A stretch of 64,000 nucleotides of DNA, taken from Osmia lignaria lignaria (lineage: Eukaryota; Arthropoda; Insecta; Hymenoptera; Megachilidae). The stretch covers positions 2,852,001-2,916,000 of the forward strand of contig NW_027478170.1 of the NCBI RefSeq assembly GCF_051020975.1. Reading direction: 5' to 3'. The translations under genes were made by a program, and so were the position numbers. The notes beneath the pieces are model-generated. The model searched no databases. It had not been told where the DNA came from and was given only the letters and a program-made list of their open reading frames with translations. This document shows positions 9,223-22,421 of the stretch, one piece after another; position 1 is the first letter of the stretch, and each line of letters starts with the position of its first letter.

Positions 9223-12120
9223 TTGCAGATATATCTCAAGGGAAGGGGCCTGACGGACATATTTCGGGATATTTCTTCTTCTTGTTGTTCTTCTTCTGCA
9301 CAGCTAAGCTGGAAGTGGCATTTGCAGCTCGCAATAGTGCAGAGTTATCTCTAAGAAAGGGGCCACGGTGTATCTGTATCTCTATTATGTTGGTGCGGCT
9401 TCGGAACTTTTAAATATCTTGATATATCTCGAGAACCACGCATCTGATCAAAAAATATCATAGAACATAAAAAGTAGGAAACTTAATTCTCTACAAAAAA
9501 GGTCTCTTAACATTTTGCCATAGCTCGCTTCGTTTCCGAGATATTTGCAGATTTATCTCAAGGGAAGGGGCCTGACGGACATATTTCGAGATATTTCTTC
9601 TTCTTGTTGTTCTTCTTCTGCACAGCTAAGCTGGAAGTGGCATTTGCGGCTCGCACTAGTGCAGAGTTATCTCAAAGAAAGGGGCCACGGTGTTTCTGTA
9701 TCTCTATTATGTTGGTGCGGCTTCGGAACTTTTAAATATCTTGATATATCTCGAGAACTACGCATCTGATCAAAAAATATCATAGAAGATAAAAAGTAGG
9801 AAACTTAATTCTCTACAAAAAAGGTCTCTTAACATTTCGCCATAGCTCGCTTCGTTTCCGAGATATTTGCAGATTTATCTCAAGGGAAGGGGCCTGTCGG
9901 ACATATTTCGAGATATTTCTTCTTCTTGTTGTTCTTCTTCTGCACAGCTAAGCTGGAAGTGGCATTTGCGGCTCGCACTAGTGCAGAGTTATCTCAAAGA
10001 AAGGGGCCACGGTGTTTCTGTATCTCTATTATGTTGGTGCGGCTTCGGAACTTTTAAATATCTCGATATATCTCGAAAACTACGCTTCTGATCAAAAAAT
10101 ATCATAGAACATAAATTGTAGGAAACATAATTCCCTACAAAAAACGTCTCTTAACATTTTGCCATAGCTCGCTTCGTTTCCGAGATATTTGCAGATTCAG
10201 CTCAAAGGAACTGGCCTGACGGACATATTTCGAGATATTTCTTCTTCTTGTCGTTCTTCTTCTGCACAGCTAAGCTGGAAGTGGCATTTGCAGCTCGCAA
10301 TAGTGCAGAGTTATCTCTAAGAAAGGGGCCACGGTGTATCTGTATCTCTATTATGTTGGTGCGGCTTCGGAACTTTTGAATATCTTGATATATCTCGAGA
10401 ACCACGCATCTGATCAAAAAATATCATAGAACATAAAAAGTAGGAAACTTAATTCTCTACAAAAAAGGTCTCTTAACATTTTGCCATAGCTCGCTTCGTT
10501 TCCGAGATATTTGCAGATTTATCTCAAGGGAAGGGGCCTGACGGACATATTTCGAGATATTTCTTCTTCATGTTGTTCTTCTTCTGCACAGCTGAGCTGG
10601 AAGTGGCATTTGCAGGTCGCAATAGTGCAGAGTTATCTCAAAGAAAGGGGCCACGGTGTTTCTGTATCTCTATTATGTTGGTGCGGCTTCGGAACTTTTA
10701 AATATCTCGATATATCTCGAAAACTACGCTTCTGATCAAAAAATATCATAGAACATAAATTGTAGGAAACATAATTCTCTACAAAAAACGTCTCTTAACA
10801 TTTTGCCATAGCTCGCTTCGTTTCCGAGATATTTGCAGATTCAGCTCAAAGGAACTGGCGTGACGGACATGTTTCGAGATATTTCTTCTTCTTGTTGTTC
10901 TTCCTCTGCACAGCTAAGCTGGAAGTGGCATTTGCATCTCGCAATAGTGCAGAGTTATCTCAAAGAAAGGGGCCACGGTGTTTCTGTATCTCTATTATGT
11001 TGGTGCGGCTTCGGGACTTTTAAATATCTCGATATATCTCGAAAACTACGCTTCTGATCAAAAAATATCATAGAACATAAATTGTAGGAAACATAATTCT
11101 CTACAAAAAACGTCTCTTAACATTTTGCCATAGCTCGCTTCGTTTCCGAGATATTTGCAGATATATCTCAAGGGAAGGGGCCTGACGGACATATTTCGAG
11201 ATATTTCTTCTTCTTGTTGTACTTCTTCTGCACAGCTAAGCTGGAAGTGGCATTTGCAGCTCGCAATAGTGCAGAGTTATCTCTAAGAAAGGGGCCACGG
11301 TGTATCTGTATCTCTATTATGTTGGTGCGGCTTCGGAACTTTTAAATATCTTGATATATCTCGAGAACCACGCATCTGATCAAAAAATATCATAGAACAT
11401 AAAAAGTAGGAAACTTAATTCTCTACAAAAAAGGTCTCTTAACATTTTGCCATAGCTCGCTTCGTTTCCGAGATATTTGCAGATTTATCTCAAGGGAAGG
11501 GGCCTGACGGACATATTTCGAGATATTTCTTCTTCTTGTTGTTCTTCTTCTGCACAGCTAAGCTGGAAGTGGCATTTGCGGCTCGCACTAGTGCAGAGTT
11601 ATCTCAAAGAAAGGGGCCACGGTGTTTCTGTATCTCTATTATGTTGGTGCGGCTTCGGAACTTTTAAATATCTTGATATATCTCGAGAACTACGCATCTG
11701 ATCAAAAAATATCATAGAAGATAAAAAGTAGGAAACTTAATTCTCTACAAAAAAGGTCTCTTAACATTTCGCCATAGCTCGCTTCGTTTCCGAGATATTT
11801 GCAGATTTATCTCAAGGGAAGGGGCCTGTCGGACATATTTCGAGATATTTCTTCTTCTTGTTGTTCTTCTTCTGCACAGCTAAGCTGGAAGTGGCATTTG
11901 CGGCTCGCACTAGTGCAGAGTTATCTCAAAGAAAGGGGCCACGGTGTTTCTGTATCTCTATTATGTTGGTGCGGCTTCGGAACTTTTAAATATCTCGATA
12001 TATCTCGAAAACTACGCTTCTGATCAAAAAATATCATAGAACATAAATTGTAGGAAACATAATTCTCTACAAAACACGTCTCTTAACATTTTGCCATAGC
12101 TCGCTTCGTTTCCGAGATAT
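9223..12120 (+). repeat. Six-unit recurrence (9223-10188 and 11155-12120)
   Basis: Three successive units at 9223, 9545 and 9867 reappear at 11155, 11477 and 11799, 1,932 bp (six units) later. Shared markers are TTATCTCTAAG with GTGTATCTGTATC in the first unit, GAAGATAAAAAG and ACATTTCGCC at the end of the second, and GGCCTGTCGG in the third. Between them lie 10189 (H2 head, also CTCTAAG and GTGTATC), 10511 (GCAGGTCGC unit) and 10833 (H2 head, GGCGTGACGG, GCATCTCGC). Confidence 0.85.
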
Positions 12121-15100
12121 TTGCAGATTCAGCTCAAAGGAACTGGCGTGACGGACATATTTCGAGATATTTCTTCTTCTTGTTGTTCTTCCTATGCACA
12201 GCTAAGCTGGAAGTGGCATTTGCAGCTCGCAATAGTGCAGAGTTATCTCAAAGAAAGGGGCCACGGTGTTTCTGTATCTCTATTATGTTGGTGCGGCTTC
12301 GGAACTTTTAAATATCTTGATATATCTCGAGAACTACGCATCTCATCAAAAAATATCATAGAACATAAAAAGTAGGAAACTTAATTCTCTACAAAAAAGG
12401 TCTCTTAACGTTTTGCCATAGCTCGCTTCGTTTCCGAGATATTTGCAGATTTATCTCAAGGGAAGGGGCCTGTCGGACATATTTCGAGATATTTCTTCTT
12501 CTTGTTGTTCTTCTTCTGCACAGCTAAGCTGGAAGTGGCATTTGCGGTTCGCACTAGTGCAGAGTTATCTCAAAGAAAGGGGCCACGGTGTTTCTGTATC
12601 TCTATTATGTTGGTGCGGCTTCGGAACTTTTAAATATCTCGATATATCTCGAAAACTACGCTTCTGATCAAAAAATATCATAGAACATAAATTGTAGGAA
12701 ACATAATTCTCTACAAAAAACGTCTGTAAGATTTTGCAATAGCTCGCTTCGTTTCCGAGATATTTGCAGATTCAGCTCAAAGGAACTGGCCTGACGGACA
12801 TATTTCGAGATATTTCTTCTTCTTGTTGTTCTTCCTCTGCACAGCTAAGCTGGAAGTGACATTTGCAGCTCGCAATAGTGCAGAGTTATCTCAAAGAAAG
12901 GGGCCACGGTGTTTCTGTATCTCTATTATGTTGGTGCGGCTTCGGAACTTTTAAATATCTTGATATATCTGGAGAACTACGCATCTGATCAAAAAATATC
13001 ATAGAACATAAAAAGTAGGAAACTTAATTCTCTACAAAAAAGGTCTCTTAACATTTTGCCATAGCTCGCTTCGTTTCCGAGATATTTGCAGATTTATCTC
13101 AAGGGAAGGGGCCTGTCGGACATATTTCGAGATATTTCTTCTTCTTGTTGTTCTTCTTCTGCACAGCTAAGCTGGAAGTGGCATTTGCGGTTCGCACTAG
13201 TGCAGAGTTATCTCAAAGAAAGGGGCCACGGTGTTTCTGTATCTCTATTATGTTGGTGCGGCTTCGGAACTTTTAAATATCTCGATATATCTCGAAAACT
13301 ACGCTTCTGATCAAAAAATATCATAGAACATAAATTGTAGGAAACATAATTCTCTACAAAAAACGTCTGTAAGATTTTGCAATAGCTCGCTTCGTTTCCG
13401 AGATATTTGCAGATTCAGCTCAAAGGAACTGGCCTGACGGACATATTTCGAGATATTTCTTCTTCTTGTTGTTCTTCCTCTGCACAGCTAAACTGGAAGT
13501 GACATTTGCAGCTCGCAATAGTGCAGAGTTATCTCAAAGAAAGGGGCCACGGTGTTTCTGTATCTCTATTATGTTGGTGCGGCTTCGGAACTTTTAAATA
13601 TCTTGATATATCTGGAGAACTACGCATCTGATCAAAAAATATCATAGAACATAAAAAGTAGGAAACTTAATTCTCTACAAAAAAGGTCTCTTAACATTTT
13701 GCCATAGCTCGCTTCGTTTCCGAGATATTTGCAGATTTATCTCAAGGGAAGGGGCCTGACGGACATATTTCGAGATATTTCTTCTTCTTGTTGTTCTTCT
13801 TCTGCACAGCTAAGCTGGAAGTGGCATTTGCGGCTCGCACTAGTGCAGAGTTATCTCAAAGAAAGGGGCCACGGTGTTTCTGTATCCCTATTATGTTGGT
13901 GCGGCTTCGGAACTTTTAAATATCTCGATATATCTCGAAAACTACGCTTCTGATCAAAAAATATCATAGAACATAAATTGTAGGAAACATAATTCTCTAC
14001 AAAAAACGTCTCTTAACATTTTGCCATAGCTCGCTTCGTTTCCGAGATATTTGCAGATTCAGCTCAAAGGAACTGGCCTGACGGACATATTTCGAGATAT
14101 TTCTTCTTCTTGTTGTTCTTCTTCTGCACAGCTAAGCTGGAAGTGGCATTTGCGGCTCGCACTAGTGCAGAGTTATCTCAAAGAAAGGGGCCACGGTGTT
14201 TCTGTATCTCTATTATGTTGGTGCGGCTTCGGAACTTTTAAATATCTTGATATATCTCGAGAACTACGCATCTGATCAAAAAATATCATAGAAGATAAAA
14301 AGTAGGAAACTTAATTCTCTACAAAAAAGGTCTCTTAACATTTCGCCATAGCTCGCTTCGTTTCCGAGATATTTGCAGATTTATCTCAAGGGAAGGGGCC
14401 TGTCGGACATATTTCGAGATATTTCTTCTTCTTGTTGTTCTTCTTCTGCACAGCTAAGCTGGAAGTGGCATTTGCGGCTCGCACTAGTGCAGAGTTATCT
14501 CAAAGAAAGGGGCCACGGTGTTTCTGTATCTCTATTATGTTGGTGCGGCTTCGGAACTTTTAAATATCTCGATATATCTCGAAAACTACGCTTCTGATCA
14601 AAAAATATCATAGAACATAAATTGTAGGAAACATAATTCTCTACAAAACACGTCTCTTAACATTTTGCCATAGCTCGCTTCGTTTCCGAGATATTTGCAG
14701 ATTCAGCTCAAAGGAACTGGCGTGACGGACATATTTCGAGATATTTCTTCTTCTTGTTGTTCTTCCTATGCACAGCTAAGCTGGAAGTGGCATTTGCAGC
14801 TCGCAATAGTGCAGAGTTATCTCAAAGAAAGGGGCCACGGTGTTTCTGTATCTCTATTATGTTGGTGCGGCTTCGGAACTTTTAAATATCTTGATATATC
14901 TCGAGAACTACGCATCTCATCAAAAAATATCATAGAACATAAAAAGTAGGAAACTTAATTCTCTACAAAAAAGGTCTCTTAACGTTTTGCCATAGCTCGC
15001 TTCGTTTCCGAGATATTTGCAGATTTATCTCAAGGGAAGGGGCCTGTCGGACATATTTCGAGATATTTCTTCTTCTTGTTGTTCTTCTTCTGCACAGCTA

Positions 15101-15337
15101 AGCTGGAAGTGGCATTTGCGGTTCGCACTAGTGCAGAGTTATCTCAAAGAAAGGGGCCACGGTGTTTCTGTATCTCTATTATGTTGGTGCGGCTTCGGAA
15201 CTTTTAAATATCTCGATATATCTCGAAAACTACGCTTCTGATCAAAAAATATCATAGAACATAAATTGTAGGAAACATAATTCTCTACAAAAAACGTCTG
15301 TAAGATTTTGCAATAGCTCGCTTCGTTTCCGAGATAT
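11477..15337 (+). repeat. Four-unit block duplicated eight units apart (11477-12763 and 14051-15337)
   Basis: Units at 11477, 11799, 12121 and 12443 recur at 14051, 14373, 14695 and 15017. Markers are GAAGATAAAAAG, GGCCTGTCGG, CAAAACACGTC, GGCGTGACGG with TTCCTATGCAC, GCATCTCATC and GCGGTTCGC. The offset is 2,574 bp, which is eight units minus the two 1-bp deletions between them. The head at 14051 is H2 while that at 11477 is H1, so the left breakpoint lies inside that unit, or inside a unit later modified by exchange. Confidence 0.85.
12443..13728 (+). repeat. Tandem 643-bp dimer carrying a 1-bp deletion
   Basis: A 321-bp unit (12443-12763; GGCCTGTCGG, GCGGTTCGC, T1 tail) plus a 322-bp H2 unit (12764-13085; GTGACATTTGC, ATATCTGGAGAAC) is repeated immediately at 13086-13406 and 13407-13728. 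The deletion is in CGTCTGTAAGATTTTGCAAT, where other units read CGTCTCTTAACATTTTGCCA. The second dimer differs by CTAAACTGG for CTAAGCTGG. A third copy begins at 15017 and changes into a different tail inside the next unit. Confidence 0.92.
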
Positions 15338-15659
15338 TTGCAGATTCAGCTCAAAGGAACTGGCCTGACGGACATATTTCGAGATATTTCTTCTTCTTGT
15401 TGTTCTTCCTCTGCACAGCTAAGCTGGAAGTGACATTTGCAGCTCGCAATAGTGCAGAGTTATCTCAAAGAAAGGGGCCACGGTGTTTCTGTATCTCTAT
15501 TATGTTGGTGCGGCTTCGGAACTTTTAAATATCTTGATATATCTGGAGAACTACGCTTCTGATCAAAAAATATCATAGAACATAAATTGTAGGAAACATA
15601 ATTCTCTACAAAAAACGTCTCTTAACATTTTGCCATAGCTCGCTTCGTTTCCGAGATAT
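15338..15659 (+). repeat. Hybrid unit: T2 start fused to T1 end
   Basis: This H2 unit has GTGACATTTGC and ATATCTGGAGAAC, as at 12764 and 13407. It then continues ACGCTTCTG and AAATTGTAGG (T1) rather than ACGCATCTG and AAAAAGTAGG (T2). The switch falls between the T2-type G at 15548 and the T1-type T at 15557. It is followed directly by another H2 GTGACATT unit, as expected if an unequal exchange joined two out-of-register copies. Confidence 0.8.
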
Positions 15660-18600
15660 TTGCAGATTCAGCTCAAAGGAACTGGCCTGACGGACATATT
15701 TCGAGATATTTCTTCTTCTTGTTGTTCTTCCTCTGCACAGCTAAGCTGGAAGTGACATTTGCAGCTCGCAATAGTGCAGAGTTATCTCAAAGAAAGGGGC
15801 CACGGTGTTTCTGTATCTCTATTATGTTGGTGCGGCTTCGGAACTTTTAAATATCTTGATATATCTCGAGAACTACGCATCTCATCAAAAAATATCATAG
15901 AACATAAAAAGTAGGAAACTTAATTCTCTACAAAAAAGGTCTCTTAACATTTTGCCATAGCTCGCTTCGTTTCCGAGATATTTGCAGATTTATCTCAAGG
16001 GAAGGGGCCTGGCGGACATATTTCGAGATATTTCTTCTTCTTGTTGTTCTTCTTCTGCACAGCTAAGCTGGAAGTGGCATTTGCGGCTCGCACTAGTGCA
16101 GAGTTATCTCAAAGAAAGGGGCCACGGTGTTTCTGTATCCCTATTATGTTGGTGCGGCTTCGGAACTTATAAATATCTCGATATATCTCGAAAACTACGC
16201 TTCTGATCAAAAAATATCATAGAACATAAATTGTAGGAAACATAATTCTCTACAAAAAACGTCTGTTAACATTTTGCCATAGCTCGCTTCGTTTCCGAGA
16301 TATTTGCAGATTCAGCTCAAAGGAACTGGCGTGACGGACATATTTCGAGATATTTCTTCTTCTTGTTGTTCTTCCTCTGCACAGCTAAGCTGGAAGTGGC
16401 ATTTGCAGCTCGCAATAGTGCAGAGTTATCTCAAAGAAAGGGGCCACGGTGTTTCTGTATCTCTATTATGTTGGTGCGGCTTCGGAACTTTTAAATATCT
16501 TGATATATCTCGAGAACTACGCATCTCATCAAAAAATATCATAGAACATAAAAAGTAGGAAACATAATTCTCTACAAAAAAGGTCTCTTAACATTTTGCC
16601 ATAGCTCGCTTCGTTTCCGAGATATTTGCAGATATATCTTAAGGGAAGGGGCCTGACGGACATATTTCGAGATATTTCTTCTTCTTGTTGTTCTTCTTCT
16701 GCACAGCTAAGCTGGAAGTGGCATTTGCGGCTCGCACTAGTGCAGAGTTATCTCAAAGAAAGGGGCCACGGTGTTTCTGTATCCCTATTATGTTGGTGCG
16801 GCTTCGGAACTTTTAAATATCTCGATATATCTCGAAAACTACGCTTCTGATCAAAAAACATCATAGAACATAAATTGTAGGAAACATAATTCTCTACAAA
16901 AAACGTCTCTTAACATTTTGCCATAGCTCGCTTCGTTTCCGAGATATTTGCAGATTTATCTCAAGGGAAGGGGCCTGACGGACATATTTCGAGATATTTC
17001 TTCTCCTTGTTGTTCTTCTTCTGCACAGCTAAGCTGGAAGTGGCATTTGCGGCTCGCACTAGTGCAGAGTTATCTCAAAGAAAGGGGCCACGGTGTTTCT
17101 GTATCCCTATTATGTTGGTGCGGCTTCGGAACTTTTAAATATCTCGATATATCTCGAAAACTACGCTTCTGATCAAAAAATATCATAGAACATAAATTGT
17201 AGGAAACATAATTCTCTACAAAAAACGTCTCTTAACATTTTGCCATAGCTCGCTTCGTTTCCGAGATATTTGCAGATTCAGCTCAAAGGAACTGGCCTGA
17301 CGGACATATTTCGAGATATTTCTTCTTCTTGTTGTTCTTCCTCTGCACAGCTAAGCTGGAAGTGACATTTGCAGCTCGCAATAGTGCAGAGTTATCTCAA
17401 AGAAAGGGGCCACGGTGTTTCTGTATCTCTATTATGTTGGTGCGGCTTCGGAACTTTTAAATATCTTGATATATCTCGAGAACTACGCATCTCATCAAAA
17501 AATATCATAGAACATAAAAAGTAGGAAACTTAATTCTCTACAAAAAAGGTCTCTTAACATTTTGCCATAGCTCGCTTCGTTTCCGAGATATTTGCAGATT
17601 TATCACAAGGGAAGGGGCCTGACGGACATATTTCGAGATATTTCTTCTTCTTGTTGTTCTTCTTCTGCACAGCTAAGCTGGAAGTGGCATTTGCGGCTCG
17701 CACTAGTGCAGAGTTATCTCAAAGAAAGGGGCCACGGTGTTTCTGTATCCCTATTATGTTGGTGCGGCTTCGGAACTTATAAATATCTCGATATATCTCG
17801 AAAACTACGCTTCTGATCAAAAAATATCATAGAACATAAATTGTAGGAAACATAATTCTCTACAAAAAACGTCTCTTAACATTTTGCCATAGCTCGCTTC
17901 GTTTCCGAGATATTTGCAGATTCAGCTCAAAGGAACTGGCGTGACGGACATGTTTCGAGATATTTCTTCTTCTTGTTGTTCTTCCTCTGCACAGCTAAGC
18001 TGGAAGTGGCATTTGCAGCTCGCAATAGTGCAGAGTTATCTCAAAGAAAGGGGCCACGGTGTTTCTGTATCTCTATTATGTTGGTGCGGCTTCGGAACTT
18101 TTAAATATCTTGATATATCTCGAGAACTACGCATCTCATCAAAAAATATCATAGAACATAAAAAGTAGGAAACTTAATTCTCTACAAAAAAGGTCTCTTA
18201 ACATTTTGCCATAGCTCGCTTCGTTTCCGAGATATTTGCAGATTTATCTTAAGGGAAGGGGCCTGACGGACATATTTCGAGATATTTCTTCTTCTTGTTG
18301 TTCTTCTTCTGCACAGCTAAGCTGGAAGTGGCATTTGCGGCTCGCACTAGTGCAGGGTTATCTCAAAGAAAGGAGCCACGGTGTTTCTGTATCCCTATTA
18401 TGTTGGTGCGGCTTCGGAACTTTTAAATATCTCGATATATCTCGAAAACTACGCTTCTGATCAAAAAATATCATAGAACATAAATTGTAGGAAACATAAT
18501 TCTCTACAAAAAACGTCTCTTAACATTTTGCCATAGCTTGCTTCGTTTCCGAGATATTTGCAGATTTATCTCAAGGGAAGGGGCCTGACGGACATATTTC

Positions 18601-18879
18601 GAGATATTTCTTCTTCTTGTTGTTCTTCTTCTGCACAGCTAAGCTGGAAGTGGCATTTGCGGCTCGCACTAGTGCAGAGTTATCTCAAAGAAAGGGGCCA
18701 CGGTGTTTCTGTATCCCTATTATGTTGGTGCGGCTTCGGAACTTTTAAATATCTCGATATATCTCGAAAACTACGCTTCTGATCAAAAAATATCATAGAA
18801 CATAAATTGTAGGAAACATAATTCTCTACAAAAAACGTCTCCTAACATTTTGCCATAGCTCGCTTCGTTTCCGAGATAT
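15660..18879 (+). repeat. Tandem five-unit HOR (2 x 1,610 bp)
   Basis: Units 15660, 15982, 16304, 16626 and 16948 are repeated in order at 17270, 17592, 17914, 18236 and 18558. Ordered markers: H2 with GTGACATTTGC and GCATCTCATC; H1 with GTATCCCTATT and GGAACTTATAAAT; H2 with GGCGTGACGG and GCATCTCATC; H1 with TATCTTAAGGG and GTATCCC; H1 with GTATCCC. Private differences include GGCCTGGCGG at 15982 against TATCACAAGGG at 17592, TTCTCCTTG at 16948, and GACATGTTTCG at 17914. Confidence 0.92.
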
Positions 18880-19845
18880 TTGCAGATTCAGCTCAAAGGA
18901 ACTGGCCTGACGGACATATTTCGAGATATTTCTTCTTCTTGTTGTTCTTCCTCTGCACAGCTAAGCTGGAAGTGGCATTTGCGGCTCGCAATAGTGCAGA
19001 GTTATCTCAAAGAAAGGGGCCACGGTGTTTCTGTATCTCTATTATGTTGGTGCGGCTTCGGAACTTTTAAATATCTCGATATATCTCGAAAACTACGCTT
19101 CTGATCCAAAAATATCATAGAACATAAATTGTAGGAAACATAATTCTCTATAAAAAACGTCTCTTAACATTTTGCCATAGCTCGCTTCGTTTCCGAGATA
19201 TTTGCAGATTTATCTCAAGGGAAGGGGCCTGACGGACATATTTCGAGATATTTCTTCTTCTTGTTGTTCTTCTTCTGCACAGCTAAGCTGGAAGTGGCAT
19301 TTGCGGCTCGCACTAGTGCAGAGTTATCTCAAAGAAAGGGGCCACGGTGTTTCTGTATCCCTATTATGTTGGTGCGGCTTCGGAACTTTTAAATATCTCG
19401 ATATATCTCGAAAACTACGCTTCTGATCAAAAAATATCATAGAACATAAATTGTAGGAAACATAATTCTCTACAAAAAACGTCTCTTAACATTTTGCCAT
19501 AGCTCGCTTCGTTTCCGAGATATTTGCAGATTCAGCTCAAAGGAACTGGCCTGACGGACATATTTCGAGATATTTCTTCTTCTTGTTGTTCTTCCTCTGC
19601 ACAGCTAAGCTGGATGTGGCATTAGCAGCTCGCAATAGTGCAGAGTTATCTCAAAGAAAGGGGCCACGGTGTTTCTGTATCTCTATTATGTTGGTGCGGC
19701 TTCGGAACTTTTAAATAACTTGATATATCTCGAGAACTACGCATCTGATCAAAAAATATCATAGAACATAAAAAGTAGGAAACTTAATTCTCTACAAAAA
19801 AGGTCTCTTAACATTTCGCCATAGCTCGCTTCGTTTCCGAGATAT
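18880..19845 (+). repeat. Three transition units between the 5-unit and 4-unit HORs
   Basis: The unit at 18880 combines an H2 head with hybrid centre GCGGCTCGCAATAG and a T1 tail. The unit at 19202 is a standard H1-C1-T1 unit with GTATCCC. The unit at 19524 is H2 with CTGGATGTGGCATTAGCAG and TTTTAAATAACTTG. The AAATAACTTG spelling returns only at the far right edge, near 63826. Confidence 0.8.
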
Positions 19846-22421
19846 TTGCGGATATATCTCAAGGGAAGGGGCCTGACAGACATATTTCGAGATATTTCTT
19901 CTTCTTGTTGTTCTTCTTCTGCACAGCTAAGCTGGAAGTGGCATTTACAGCTCGCAATAGTGCAGAGTTATCTCAAAGAAAGGGGCCACGGTGTTTCTGT
20001 ATCTCTATTATGTTGGTGCGGCTTCGGAACTTTTAAATATCTTGATATATCTCGAGAACTACGCATCTGATCAAAAAATATCATAGAACATGAAAAGTAG
20101 GAAACTTAATTCTCTACAAAAAAGGTCTCTTAACATTTTGCCATAGCTCGCTTCGTTTCCGAGATATTTGCAGATTTATCTCAAGGGAAGGGGCCTGACG
20201 GACATATTTCGAGATATTTCTTCTTCTTGTTGTTCTTCTTCTGCACAGCTAAGCTGGAAGTGGCATTTGCGGCTCGCACTAGTGCAGAGTTATCTCAAAG
20301 AAAGGGGCCACGGTGTTTCTGTATCCCTATTATGTTGGTGCGGCTTCGGAACTTTTAAATATCTCGATATATCTCGAAAACTACGCTTCTGATCAAAAAA
20401 TATCATAGAACATAAATTGTAGGAAACATAATTCTCTACAAAAAACGTCTCTTAATATTTTGCCATAGCTCGCTTCGTTTCCGAGATATTTGCAGATTTA
20501 TCTCAAGGGAAGGGGCCTGACGGACATATTTCGAGATATTTCTTCTTCTTGTTGTTCTTCTTCTGCACAGCTAAGCTGGAAGTGGCATTTGCAGCTCGCA
20601 ATAGTGCAGAGTTATCTCAAAGAAAGGGGCCACGGTGTTTCTGTATCTCTATTATGTTGGTGCGGCTTCGGAACTTTTAAATATCTTGATATATCTCGAG
20701 AACTACGCATCTGATCAAAAAATATCATAGAACATAAAAAGTAGGAAACTTAATTCTCTACAAAAAAGGTCTCCGAACATTTTGCCATAGCTCGCTTCGT
20801 TTCCGAGATATTTGGAGATTTATCTCAAGGGAAGGGGCCTGACGGACATGTTTCGAGATATTTCTTCTTCTTGTTGTTCTTCTTCTGCACAGCTAAGCTG
20901 GAAGTGGCATTTGCGGCTCGCACTAGTGCAGAGTTATCTCAAAGAAAGGGGCCACGGTGTTTCTGTATCTCTATTATGTTGGTGCGGCTTCGGAACTTTT
21001 AAATATCTCGATATATCTCGAAAACTACGCTTCTGATCAAAAAATATCATAGAACATAAATTGTAGGAAACAGAATTCTCTACAAAAAAGGTCTCTTAAC
21101 ATTTTGCCATAGCTCGCTTCGTTTCCGAGATATTTGCAGATATATCTCAAGGGAAGGGGCCTGACGGACATATTTCGAGATATTTCTTCTTCTTGTTGTT
21201 CTTCTTCTGCACAGCTAAGCTGGAAGTGGCATTTACAGCTCGCAATAGTGCAGAGTTATCTCAAAGAAAGGGGCCACGGTGTTTCTGTATCTCTATTATG
21301 TTGGTGCGGCTTCGGAACATTTAAATATCTTGATATATCTCGAGAACTACGCATCTGATCAAAAAATATCATAGAACATAAAAAGTAGGAAACTTAATTC
21401 TCTACAAAAAAGGTCTCTTAACATTTTGCCATAGCTCGCTTCGTTTCCGAGATATTTGCAGATTTATCTCAAGGGAAGGGGCCTGACGGACATATTTCGA
21501 GATATTTCTTCTTCTTGTTGTTCTTCTTCTGCACAGCTAAGCTGGAAGTGGCATTTGCGGCTCGCACTAGTGCAGAGTTATCTCAAAGAAAGGGGCCACG
21601 GTGTTTCTGTATCCCTATTATGTTGGTGCGGCTTCGGAACTTTTAAATATCTCGATATATCTCGAAAACTACGCTTCTGATCAAAAAATATCATAGAACA
21701 TAAATTGTAGGAAACATAATTCTCTACAAAAAACGTCTCTTAACATTTTGCCATAGCTCGCTTCGTTTCCGAGATATTTGCAGATTTATCTCAAGGGAAG
21801 GGGCCTGACGGACATATTTCGAGATATTTCTTCTTCTTGTTGTTCTTCTTCTGCACAGCTAAGCTGGAAGTGGCATTTGCAGCTCGCAATAGTGCAGAGT
21901 TATCTCAAAGAAAGGGGCCACGGTGTTTCTGTATCTCTATTATGTTGGTGCGGCTTCGGAACTTTTAAATATCTTGATATATCTCGAGAACTACGCATCT
22001 GATCAAAAAATATCATAGAACATAAAAAGTAGGAAACTTAATTCTCTACAAAAAAGGTCTCTGAACATTTTGCCATAGCTCGCTTCGTTTCCGAGATATT
22101 TGCAGATTTATCTCAAGGGAAGGGGCCTGACGGACATATTTCGAGATATTTCTTCTTCTTGTTGTTCTTCTTCTGCACAGCTAAGCTGGAAGTGGCATTT
22201 GCGGCTCGCACTAGTGCAGAGTTATCTCAAAGAAAGGGGCCACGGTGTTTCAGTATCTCTATTATGTTGGTGCGGCTTCGGAACTTTTAAATATCTCGAT
22301 ATATCTCGAAAACTACGCTTCTGATCAAAAAATATCATAGAACATAAATTGTAGGAAACAGAATTCTCTACAAAAAAGGTCTCTTAACATTTTGCCATAG
22401 CTCGCTTCGTTTCCGAGATAT
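19846..22421 (+). repeat. Tandem four-unit HOR (2 x 1,288 bp)
   Basis: Units 19846, 20168, 20490 and 20812 recur as 21134, 21456, 21778 and 22100. The order is GATATATCTC head with ATTTACAGCTCGC and T2 tail; H1 with GTATCCC and T1; H1-C2-T2; then H1-C1-T1 with AAACAGAATTC, which creates a GAATTC site. Copy-specific changes include GCGGATATATC (19846), TTGGAGATTT with GACATGTTTCG (20812), GGTCTCCGAAC against GGTCTCTGAAC, and TTTCAGTATCTC in the last unit of copy two only. Confidence 0.9.
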
